Shown: piece by piece, positions 55,450 to 64,000 of the stretch
Layout of the letters: every line of letters begins with the position of its first letter
How positions within the stretch are numbered: the first letter of the stretch is position 1
Assembly (NCBI GenBank): GCA_977006965.1
Contig: OZ345380.1
Coordinates: forward strand, 434,001 to 498,000
Direction: 5' to 3'
Origin: Phymatolithon calcareum
Taxonomy: Eukaryota; Rhodophyta; Florideophyceae; Hapalidiales
DNA length: 64,000 nucleotides
Translations under genes and position numbers: made by a program
The notes under the pieces: model-generated
Database searches by the model: none
The model's input: the letters and a program-made list of their open reading frames with translations, nothing else
What the model was told of the DNA's origin: nothing

Positions 55450-56895
55450 ATGGCCGCGACACCAGATTCATCTTCAATTGACGATGTGAATACTAAGGAT
55501 CTGGCAATCATGCTCGACAACTCTGATGAATTGCCCGTCATAGCAGTGCTCGGCACTGGACTGTTCGGCCGCGCCCTTGCGGCACGCCTTCGTGCATCTC
55601 GCCACTTCCAGGTACGCGTTGGCTCACGCACGCCCTCCGGTACCACTGTTCCTCCAGTGGAGGCTGTTGCCGATGCATGCATAGTCTTCCTCGCTGTCCC
55701 AGCTCACGCACATGAGGCAGTGCTGAATTCTATCGGCTCCCATCTTGCTCAAGGTACCATTCTAGTTGATGTCAGCAATCATCCTCTCTCCATCCCTCCG
55801 CGCGGCGCCGGCTCTCTCGCTGCCCGCGTGCAGTCTCTCGCACCTCCCGGCGTTATAGTCGCTAAGGCGTTCAACACGCTCTCCTACTACCACATCGAAC
55901 CACAGGGCGCTGTCAAGACATTTCCAGTCGTGCACATTGCTTGCGATTCCAATGTAGCTGTCAACAAACTATCCGCTGCCGTCGCAAAGATGGGACTGAC
56001 TCCCGTGCACTATGGTGGTCTGAATACTGCTGCTGAGCTTGAACAAAACCCACATCGCCTCTTCCCGACATGGCGCTCATCGCTCTGGCTCGGTCTCATC
56101 GTGTTTGTCTGGTGGGTGGGATATGCCACATTGGCCAGTTTCGTCATAAAGAGTCGAGGCCGCGAACCCGGCACAACGAGAACCACTGAATGGGAGAAAT
56201 GGCCGATGCGTGTGTTCATGTCGTCTACTGCTGAAGCGTCCATGACTTTATTTGCTCTCACTTTTCTTCCAGGTCCGATCGCCGGTCTTATGCAGCTTGT
56301 GCGTGGAAGCGCTTCAAAGCCGTTTGGCCGATACTTTGGGCATTGGCTCGGGATGCGTAAAGAATTGGGTGTTGTGGCCTTCTTCTACGCTAGTATGCAC
56401 GCGTGCGCAGGTGCAGTTTCAAAATCTCATTTTGACGACGGGTGGAAGGGAAATGCGTATTTCGTATTCGGAATCATTTCGTATGCTCTGTTCACGCTTC
56501 TCGCTATCTGCTCTTCGCGATCTGTTTCGGATAATATGAGCTGGGCCGAGTTCCGACTTGTGTTTTCTTGGGTTGGGACGGCGGCTCTCATCGCCGGGGT
56601 TTTACATCAGGGACTGTACGTTGGTGCTTTTTTATATAGTTCTCTTTCTGTCCTACCGTGCAATTTTGTCTAACATTTTTTGATTTCGTTTTTATGTAGA
56701 TGGGGGTGGATCATCCACAAACATCGACCTACCCCGGCGTCCTGGCCTGGATTTGGAGCGATCATGCCTGGATATTGGCTTGGAATTATCCTTCCTCTCG
56801 TTGCTATTGCACTAAGGGCAATCACGTGGAGTCCCTGTGCCGTGTACCCTCTTCGAAAGCTCCGCAATGAGATAGCTGTGGAGTTTTCTACGTAA
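55450..56895 (+). CDS. STEAP-like transmembrane metalloreductase, copy 2 (two exons)
   Basis: Join of 55450..56615 and 56700..56895, 453 residues. Rossmann GTGLFG (35-40), candidate haem histidines H317 and H386 and all helices are conserved. About 9 substitutions in exon 1 versus copy 1 (LYG to LFG, SSYH to SYYH, VNYGG to VHYGG and others). A deletion of about 36 bases in copy 2 changes the C-terminus from VETKSI to VEFST and removes part of the 3' UTR. The intron is 84 bases with the same splice sites. It appears functional. The upstream gypsy block may alter its expression. Confidence 0.85.
56616..56699 (+). other. Intron of the STEAP-like gene, copy 2
   Basis: 84 bases, GTACGT...TTTTTATGTAG, 5 bases shorter than in copy 1. 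Confidence 0.85.
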
Positions 56896-58010
56896 ATGGA
56901 AGAATTCATCGGCGTTATAGAGTGCCCATTCGAAAACGTGCCAGATATCATCCTTTATAGTAGAACATCTCACGATATTTATCGTTCATTACCACATTTA
57001 TTACTTTTTGGCGTGGTGCAATAGAAACGTCATTTATAATTTGTTCTTTGTGGCTCTGAAGCCGTGTCGTTTTTGATCCTGAAGCCAGCCGGGTTTAAGC
57101 GACTGGAGTTAGAACCATGGTTCGGAACGGTCGGTAAAATTTAGCAGAAAGACAAATCGAGTCTTGCAATGTAAGTATCTCTCGTGCGGTAGGCACGTTG
57201 CACTTTTCGTTTCTAAGACTGGTCCACATTTTCTGTTTCTTGATCAATCGCCCCAATGAGAGTGGAGAACAAAAATACTCTAAACGTAGGAAGAACACCG
57301 ACCATTGGAGACAATGGTCTCGAGTCCAGCCGCCCTAAAAGCGAGAGCCAAACAGCCTTGCTGTATAACCACGGCAAGTCACTAATTCTCCTAAATCTCC
57401 CTCAGACGCGAGACAAAACTACTCGGCCACCCAGTTCCGGTTGATACTTGCTTCTGGATCGCACTCCCGCGACTATTTATTGTCGCACTAACACCCTCCA
57501 ACAGTTCAAGCGTTCTGAAGGAGACGTCTCGAGCAAATAAAGGGGATAGTTTTTTGACTGTAAAAAAGTTATTAGAATTGGATTGGGATCAGATAGCGGG
57601 ACGGACGATTGAGCATCCAGCTTCTCTATGACGTTAGGCGCCACTAAACAACTGGTCGTTTTCGAAAGAAAAGCTCATTTTGCGCTTCAGTGCTTTTTAT
57701 CGCCACCAGATGGGTCGTGATATTGAATAATAATCTAGACTACGTGACCCATATGAAATTTGGCGGAAGAGATATACGAATGAGCACGGCACCTCCCCGA
57801 TTTTGATTTGGGTGGAAAAGAAAGGAGATGGAGGAAGTGGGCGATGCGGGGCGACACGTAATACTGTACGTGAATTGCCGGGAGTAGGGTAAATTTTACA
57901 TTAGTAGAGCATCATGCTTTACTAATGATGAGCATGCTCTACGAAATAATGTTCGTGTCATAATGATTGCATTGCGATACTAGAGAAGCATCCGTACAGT
58001 ACTGGCTGGA
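56896..58010. other. No recognisable gene
   Basis: Counterpart of 17.9-19.0 kb, with the CATTAGTA/TACTAATG stem-loop near 57,898-57,926. Confidence 0.5.
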
Positions 58011-58154
58011 GGACACTCATAGAACGCATGCAGAACGAAGAAGGCCTGAATTGATTCGCAGAAGGCATGGCAAATAGCGGTGGAGTCCCCATAGAGGACT
58101 GAGATAGGATTACCTTAAATCATGAGTTTTCCCGTCCGCCATTCTGGTGGGCGT
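58011..58154 (+). mobile_element. A-tailed LINE 5' piece, cut by a second LINE
   Basis: Matches the first 137-144 bases of 19,026-19,261. The 3' UTR hairpin and tail are missing. Confidence 0.8.
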
Positions 58155-59697
58155 AAAAAAGGGGATCACGATGACCCAAAAAATTTCAGACCTATATCCC
58201 TGCTGAGCCAAGTCAGAAAAATCGTGGAGGCCGCAATGGATACCCTACTCCGTCAAAGGTACAAGAACCACAACATCCAATTAGGATTCCAGAAAGGGAA
58301 GAGTACAGAGCTAGCCATCCTTCGAGCACTGGAACTGCAGAAGAGAGGGCAGAGATGTATCGCAGTATTGGATCTAAAAGCGGCGTATGACACAGTTCCA
58401 AGGAAACACCTGCAAGATCGAATGAGACTGTGTCTACCTCAGGAATTATGCGCGATGATCGAGGTTTTTTGGTTGCTTCATGGGTATGCACAGTTGGGCA
58501 TCCTCAGAAAAAGTGGTTCGTAATCGACAGGGGAGTACCGCAAGGGTCCCCGTTGAGTCCAAGCTTGTACAACTTGTTCATGGACGAGTTCGCCGAAAGA
58601 ATTAGCCAAGTACCACGAGAAGTCGCCGACGTCGCAGGAGTACTGTTTGCGGACGATGTACTCCTCACGGCTAAATCGCCTGCTGGACTGCAAAGACTTT
58701 TAGGCATTGCGTCAAAATGGGGAAAAGACCGGCAAATGACTTGGAACACGAACGCCGGAAAAAGTGAGGTTCTGTTGTCAGCGGACACGAGACCAGTTAA
58801 CTTCAAGCTGTCAGGCAAAACACTAACGAAAGTCAAAGAAGTGTCATACTTTGGAATCTCACTGAGCAGTCAGGGGGTAACCGAGACAAGAATGCTCGAG
58901 CGCATCCGAAACGCCAAGATCGCTGTGTATCAGTTAAGACCCCTTGGTGTCTCCAGGCGCGGTATTAACGCGCTTAAAGCTATCAAGGTATACAAGGCAC
59001 TGATACTGCAAAGATGGGAGTATGCCATGCATCTAACACCTTGGACGCCGAGAATCCAGACAGCTATTGAAGAGGTAGAGAGGACCTTTTTCTCTCAAGT
59101 CCTTGGACCAATCGCGAAAAACCGGTCTGCAAGACTTCGTCTTCTCTGTCGCATCCAAGCAGCTGAAGACAGGAGAATGGTTTTAGCGCTCAAAATGCTC
59201 GTGAGAGCCAAGACAAAAAAAGAGAGCCTACTGGCCGTCCCAAAGGATTGCAGAGACGTGGATGAATTGCAATGGGTGTGTCGGGACATTGCAGCAATGC
59301 TAAGGCATGAGCAGTTCGAGAAGGCCTTGGAGTATCTTAAGCAAGGAATGTCGGCAGGATCCGTGAAAGCATCACTCTTCAATGATGAAGGGGAGTCTTT
59401 GGAATCAAGCAGAAAGAGAAAGATACCGTACGATATAGTCGGAGCAATTCCAGTGATTTTAAGGCTTCCGAAAGTACGTCATCGTCAATTGGCGGTGAAG
59501 TGGGCGTTTGGGAGATTTCCCCCACTGAGCACGACACTACTAGAAGACAAATTTGGCGAAATCATATCAAGGCTATTGCACACGGTTGAAACGTCTTTGG
59601 CGAGATACCAGCTGACCGGAGAAGAGACCAGAAGACCGAAGAAGCACTGGACCAGCTACTCTTCTTTACCAGTGCCTTTTACGAGGACATGGAATAG
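58155..59697 (+). pseudogene. LINE ORF2: reverse transcriptase and C-terminal domain, two frameshifts
   Basis: RT blocks in order: NFRPISLL, LGFQKGKSTELAILR, VLDLKAAYDTVPR, GVPQGSPLSPSLYN, the catalytic FADD (VLFADDVLLTAKS) and SYFGISLS. The C-terminal domain follows (LILQRWEYAMHLTPW, CRIQAAEDRR, GESLESSRKRKIPYD, RHRQLAVKWAFGRFPPLSTTL). Frameshifts near 58,510 and near 59,630 break the frame; in the last frame the protein ends ALDQLLFFTSAFYEDME, stop 59,695-59,697. The endonuclease domain is absent (5' truncation). It is the reference for identifying the other LINE fragments here. Confidence 0.9.
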
Positions 59698-59762
59698 AAA
59701 AACAAAGGATAAGAATTGCGAGCTCGAATCGCCGCTGAGCGCATAGAGGACTCTAAGCTTTT

Positions 59763-59783
59763 CCCACATCCGTCCGATGTGGG
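59763..59783 (+). other. Perfect hairpin in the LINE 3' UTR
   Basis: CCCACATC, a 5-base loop, GATGTGGG, followed by a T run. Possible RT recognition structure or transcript end. Confidence 0.75.
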
Positions 59784-59880
59784 TTTTTGCAGCTAGGGCC
59801 ACGATATACAAGATTGCGGAAGAAGCATATATGAATGTTATACCATGCTACAAGGCTGTAGCAACTGAAACGCATCTCCC

Positions 59881-61039
59881 TTCAAGAGAAGGCCTAAAAC
59901 ACTGAGCAAAATCTCGGTTTCAAAATAAAAGGTTTTGCCGCCACAGCAAATCGTCTATAGTGACGATATCAACACTCTTGCTCAATCGGGTGCTACATGA
60001 GTACCACTCTGCGTGCCATGCGCGGCTACGATAGGTTGACGGTGTCGGAGTGCGGACGACGATGTCGCCGGCGTGCAGATCCGCTTACTAATGGGCGCTA
60101 ACGTGTAAGCCGAAAGAAGATCTTGATCTTGTACAGGACACGACAGACTTGGTTTCGAACAAAGAATGCAGCTTAGAACAGGGACAGTAGCATATGATAG
60201 GGACTTGGAAACGGACGGGACATGCAAATGCAAAACTCTAAACGTCTTGCAGAGTTCCAGTCAGTTGTCGGACTGCGAACTGGTTCTCCACTGGCTCGCC
60301 ACATTTTACGTGATTCCATTCTTGACGAACCAGAATGGAATGACGTAAAATGATGATGATCCTCCTCCTCAAAATCGGCGCTGTCAAACTCCTAAAGTAT
60401 AGGCCCGCTAAACGATCTATCATACTCTATGCAACTCAGTCTATACAGAATACTGGTGTGCTCAAGTCGGTCTCGAGTCGAAGCATCTGGAGATCCACGT
60501 GTACTCATCGAACCGAAAACAAACATCACCAAAAGTGCGGCAGACGGATCTTCTGTCTAACGAGCTCGGTGCACGGATCACTGAGCAGCTGAATGTCACA
60601 GAATAACCCACAATGACGCTTCGCTACCAGGGGTTTCCATGGAGAACTATACAGGAGTTCCGCAGTGAGATAGGATTATCTGAGATCCTAAGTTTCTCCG
60701 TCCGCCTTTCTGACAGTGCGATTTCCTGATCTACTCAAAGACAGCTAGCAACTGAGGGGAGCCTTGTCCATATCTTCGAAAGTTTGTAAGGCCCTCCAAG
60801 AAACTTGCACTTAATCTAAAAGGCTTTCCAATGCAATACTTCATTTGAGATCTCCTCTTTTTCATTCGGATTTGATTATCCATCTTTTTTACCAACTTTA
60901 TTGGAGTTAAGACGGATAGCACGCCAGTGAAATTTGTGAAGCCCGCTCTTATGTTTGCTCTTGTCGTCTTCTTCACATTCCTGTCAAGGTCTCTGTGTGC
61001 TTGCCAGTCACCACAGAAGTCCTTCTTGCCTCGAATTCA
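59881..61039. other. No recognisable gene; old LINE remnant
   Basis: Counterpart of 19.39-20.55 kb. The diverged LINE 3' UTR is at about 60,630-60,821. Confidence 0.5.
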
Positions 61040-61047
61040 TGAGCATC
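61040..61047. other. Empty hAT target site
   Basis: A single TGAGCATC where copy 1 has the 1342-base element between two copies of it. Confidence 0.9.
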
Positions 61048-61114
61048 CGTTATGCCAACACGGCTTCCTCACATGTCGCCGTCGTATTTCTAGAATCAAT
61101 CCAGCGCAAGCTTT

Positions 61115-61345
61115 CTTTCTTTCTTTATTGCAGATGACGTCAATTTTTAAGTTAACGCCTAAACTTGCTCTCGAGCAAGTTCTCTTCGTTCAAATATTGG
61201 ATTATCGCTACGGGTTTCTCTCTACACAGATCTTCTACCGTTTTGCTCCGAACTCTGCCGATGAATTTCCGTCGACTAACAGCCCGACCCGAACAATGTA
61301 GGATCATATGTTCCACAGTTTCCTTCACACCATACGGGCATTTCT
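61115..61345 (-). mobile_element. LINE C-terminal fragment with zinc cluster, absent from copy 1
   Basis: On the minus strand: CPYGVKETVEHMILHCSG, then RVRSKTVEDLCREKPV and a (AAAG)n tail next to 61,115. Copy 1 reads straight through (AGCTTTACCTGTTGC at about 21,970). Similar to 12,039-12,332. Confidence 0.7.
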
Positions 61346-61897
61346 CTGTTGCTATATTTTGGTGCTGCAGTACATCCGTAGTTGCAACACTTCCAAATCG
61401 ATGATCGCCATGACCTCCGTTTTGCAAAATGCCCTTAAACAAATAAGCCGTGATCATGCTCGCGGAGCAAATATTGTCCATGGTGAAAAAGAATCTCTCA
61501 ATAAGCAGGTTTACGAAGTATCGAAAATACGTGGATTTGTTGAGAATGTAGGCGCAACTTGAGCAAAGCCGAGCCGCTATGATTCACCAAAGGAGGGGAA
61601 ACAATTTGCTTGTTGACGATATGGTCGCGAAAAATTCAATGTCCCCGCAGTAATGCTAGGATATCATGTGAGGTCTATACAGCACTTTCTTTACCCACTT
61701 TTCTCTGCGAACCGGGTCCAAGCGCGTTTTCTAAGGTATCAATATCACGAAGACGCGAGGACATTACCGTTTTCGAAAAGCACCCTTTGTCGGAGCAGCA
61801 AGGCCAGAGACGGTACGGAGGTATGGCAATCTTATCAGATCTGCCCACCTCAATCCTGCCATCACCTACCTCTTGAGATCATACACTGCGTGCAGAC
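61346..61897. other. No recognisable gene
   Basis: Counterpart of about 21.98-22.53 kb. No clear feature. Confidence 0.45.
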
Positions 61898-61910
61898 CAT
61901 CGATGATGGC

Positions 61911-62712
61911 AATCGGTTGTCGCGATGAAGAACGCTGCCCCGCTGAAGACCAAGTCAAGAGTGCTGACCCCGAAACACTCCGCGAACCGACGCGAAATAT
62001 CCGAAATCGTGCTACGTGCTGAATGTATGAAACCATCAATATCATACCCGGTGCACGACTAGTCGCCGACGCGGAAACCGGAACCCGCGCCGATAATCCC
62101 CACCGAAGTTGTCCCCCCGAGCGAGGTTCCGTTTTTGGAGCCGCGCAAGATGTCCCCCCGAGTGGGCTTCCGTTGAACGCCCCCCGAAGTTGTCCCCCCG
62201 AGCGAGCCTCCGTTGACGAACGCCACCCTCCAAGTTGCCCCCGCGAGCGAGATCCCTTTCAGAGCCCCCGAAGTTTTCCTCCCTAGCGAGGCCCCGTTGA
62301 AGAGCCTCCCGAAGTTGTCCCCCCGAAAGAGCACTCGTTGAAGAGCGCCTACCTGTACCTGTCCCCCCGAGCGAGCTCTCGTTGAAGAGCACTCCCTCTG
62401 ATGTTAAGAGCCCCCGGAAGTTGTCCCCCGAGAGGGCTGCCCTTTATTAGCCCCCCGGAAGTTATGCGAGCGCGCCGAGAAGACCTCCGACTGCGGAGGT
62501 TTGCCCTACTCGGCAATTTTTACTGCGAAGAAGAAAAACGTAGCAAGTGATGGATACTAGAGTTGGAGATGATGGAGATGAGTGCAGCAATTGTGATTTG
62601 GGAACATAATTGTTACACAGGGTAGTTACTGAGACCCAAGCTGCTCTGTTGTTGGTGAATACCGGCGTTGAGGGCTTGTAAAATAAAAACATACAATTTC
62701 CCCCCCCCCCCC
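61911..62712 (+). mobile_element. C-tailed non-LTR retroposon, copy 2
   Basis: A perfect 13-bp duplication CATCGATGATGGC lies at 61,898-61,910 and 62,713-62,725; copy 1 has one uninterrupted copy (about 22,529). 802 bases, ending AAAACATACAATTT plus 14 C. No recognised protein. Confidence 0.93.
62099..62460 (+). repeat. Minisatellite inside the C-tailed retroposon
   Basis: Imperfect units with GAAGTTGTCCCCCCGAGCG and CCGTTGAAGAGC cores. More units than in the copy at 4226-4465. Confidence 0.75.
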
Positions 62713-62725
62713 CATCGATGATGGC

Positions 62726-63878
62726 ACACACGCCTCTGCAAGACAACTACCGCCAGTGACCCGAATGGATCGATACCCTTTGCCATGTCGCGGCGGCACA
62801 TTCGGTGGCAGCCGGAAGGCGACCACGCACGATGACATCCGGGCGTTGATTGACATCGCTAAAGACTGTCTTGGAGCCGCAAACAGTGACAATCGAGAAG
62901 CAGCGCCGCGCGAAGGATTCTCGTGCTGAGCCAAGTCGCTCGACACAGTCTCGAGCCGCATCCAGCAGCAGTCGAGAGGCGACCACGCGCTTAGACGCTA
63001 CCGAGACAACCTAAGTCGCCGGACAGCGCCTGGACACCACAACCGGTGGCCGCCTGGAAGAACCCTTAGGCGCGTGACGACCGGGCCAAGGACGCCTTCC
63101 GGATGCTTTGCATGCGACCCTCTCACCGGGTTGAGCCACGCGGCGCTACGCTGCGAGTGGCCGAGATTCTGTGCCTCAGATTCACGGGCCCGCACACCCG
63201 GCGGCGGTTGAAAACGCGGAGCCACGCAGCGCAGGGTCGAAAGCTTGCGTGACAGTCACAGTGGCGTGGCGCGCACAGGTGCCATCAACTGCTTCAGAGT
63301 CTGAACATCGCCGATCGAAATCCCTATATCAAGCAGGACGCCAAAGAAGTCTTGATCTCAAGCACACGCATCGCAAGCTTGCAGACGCGTTCACACGGAG
63401 GCACGCACTTCGGAACGTGCCTGTACCGAGACGTGAACCGCGCGTAAAGCAGCGAACAGCGTAAGGAACTCTTTGGTACACCGGCTGTCCGTTTCCCACA
63501 AGGACTCGTGCGATATCCGATTTCTCGTCGGAAGGTTTACAGGTGAGATTTTCGAGTTGGCAGCCCGCGTTTTTTTAGTTGACCACCCACCCACCCTTCA
63601 TAGTCTTTCGTAGTAGTAGTCAAGCTATCGCACGGCTACAACTACGGCAATCTGGTTCTCCGGCAAGCGGTGCTTGTCCGGGAGGAGGTTCCTAAGAGTT
63701 ACAGGACGGTGTCCGGGAACTCTAGTAAGAAGAAGCGCGACACAGCTCGCCGTCTCTGGGGAGCTAGACCGTTGGACGCCGTGAAAGCTAAGTCGCCAAA
63801 ATTACGGTTTTATGATTGCAATAAAAACCGCAGATCTTATTCAAGTCTGTCAAAGGCAGGCAGTCTCCAAACCTGCAT
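62726..63878. other. No confident gene
   Basis: GC-rich counterpart of 22.54-23.69 kb. No recognised motif; ORFs overlap on both strands. Confidence 0.45.
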
Positions 63879-63915
63879 CAGTACTGTGGTAATGATGATC
63901 ATTACCACAGTACTG
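63879..63915. repeat. 37-bp perfect hairpin
   Basis: CAGTACTGTGGTAATGAT, one central base, and the exact complement. Copy 1 (about 23,683-23,701) has only the right arm. Confidence 0.92.
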
Positions 63916-63931
63916 TAGTGTGACTCTTCGG

Positions 63932-64000
63932 TTTATTTTGGTTCTAAAATTAAGTTAGGACAAATTTACATGACTTCGCAATTTCGCCGTTCCCAGCATT
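63932..64000 (-). other. 3' UTR of a second histone H3 gene (rest beyond window)
   Basis: Matches 23,716-23,782, including AATAAA (minus strand, 63,932-63,937). The window ends 5 bases short of the expected H3 stop codon. Confidence 0.88.

Larger units (their letters stand above)
58155..59880 (+). mobile_element. LINE fragment with reverse transcriptase
   Basis: It replaces the copy 1 segment 19,163-19,391. It encodes RT motifs, the LINE C-terminal domain and a 3' UTR with a strong hairpin. No target duplication was found, so recombination with the older LINE is possible. Confidence 0.85.
33217..64000 (+). repeat. Tandem segmental duplication, copy 2 (runs past the window end)
   Basis: Matches 11,591-23,782 in order. 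It differs by the 17.66-kb retrotransposon block, a LINE at 58,155-59,880, an 802-bp retroposon at 61,911-62,712, absence of the hAT element and small indels. It should continue into a second histone cluster. Confidence 0.92.

Overview
The window is nuclear DNA of a eukaryote. It has divergent histone gene pairs with AATAAA polyadenylation signals, one GT..AG intron, secreted and membrane proteins, and a dense layer of LTR, LINE-like and DNA transposons. A compact, intron-poor genome with a germin-like protein, a STEAP-like reductase and very many Ty1/copia, Ty3/gypsy and LINE remnants fits a red alga (florideophyte, Chondrus-like) best. That assignment is inferred, not proven.

Layout. 1-11.6 kb: LINE fragments of several families (A-tailed, TTC-tailed), two solo LTRs in opposite orientation with perfect 5-bp target duplications, a C-tailed retroposon carrying a minisatellite, and one host gene, a 644-residue ionotropic-glutamate-receptor-like membrane protein (6885-8819, minus). 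11.59-33.22 kb: first copy of a tandem segmental duplication. It holds a STEAP-like metalloreductase gene with one intron, a hAT-type element with nested foldback repeats, the core histone cluster (H3<- ->H4, H2B<- ->H2A), a TA-flanked DNA transposon and a germin-like cupin gene. 33.22-64.0 kb: second copy of the same segment, starting inside a truncated cupin fragment and ending 5 bases before the stop codon of what should be a second H3 gene. The second copy is enlarged by a 17.7-kb block (37,438-55,094): a decayed Ty3/gypsy element hosting two Ty1/copia elements that form a near-perfect inverted repeat with 6.54-kb arms and a 317-bp spacer. It also gained a LINE reverse transcriptase fragment (58.2-59.9 kb) and an 802-bp C-tailed retroposon (61.9-62.7 kb).

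Most striking: each copia copy carries, between pol and the 3' LTR and antisense to pol, a 410-residue ORF (41,762-42,994 plus; 53,430-54,662 minus). Its N-terminus is a close imitation of the histone H3 tail (TKQTAxKSTGG...RKxLAxxAAR). It is fused to an unrecognised body whose C-terminal part looks like a papain/C39-type cysteine-peptidase fold (Cys242, His330, Asp337; inference) and ends in a basic, NLS-like stretch. A retrotransposon-borne H3-tail mimic of this kind is not something I recognise.

How it fits together: the host genes (histones, STEAP-like reductase, germin-like protein, receptor-like protein) are ordinary single units. The rest is a record of retrotransposition, segmental duplication and repeated inverted duplication. 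Because most loci are present twice, the window also supplies empty sites that date and delimit several insertions.
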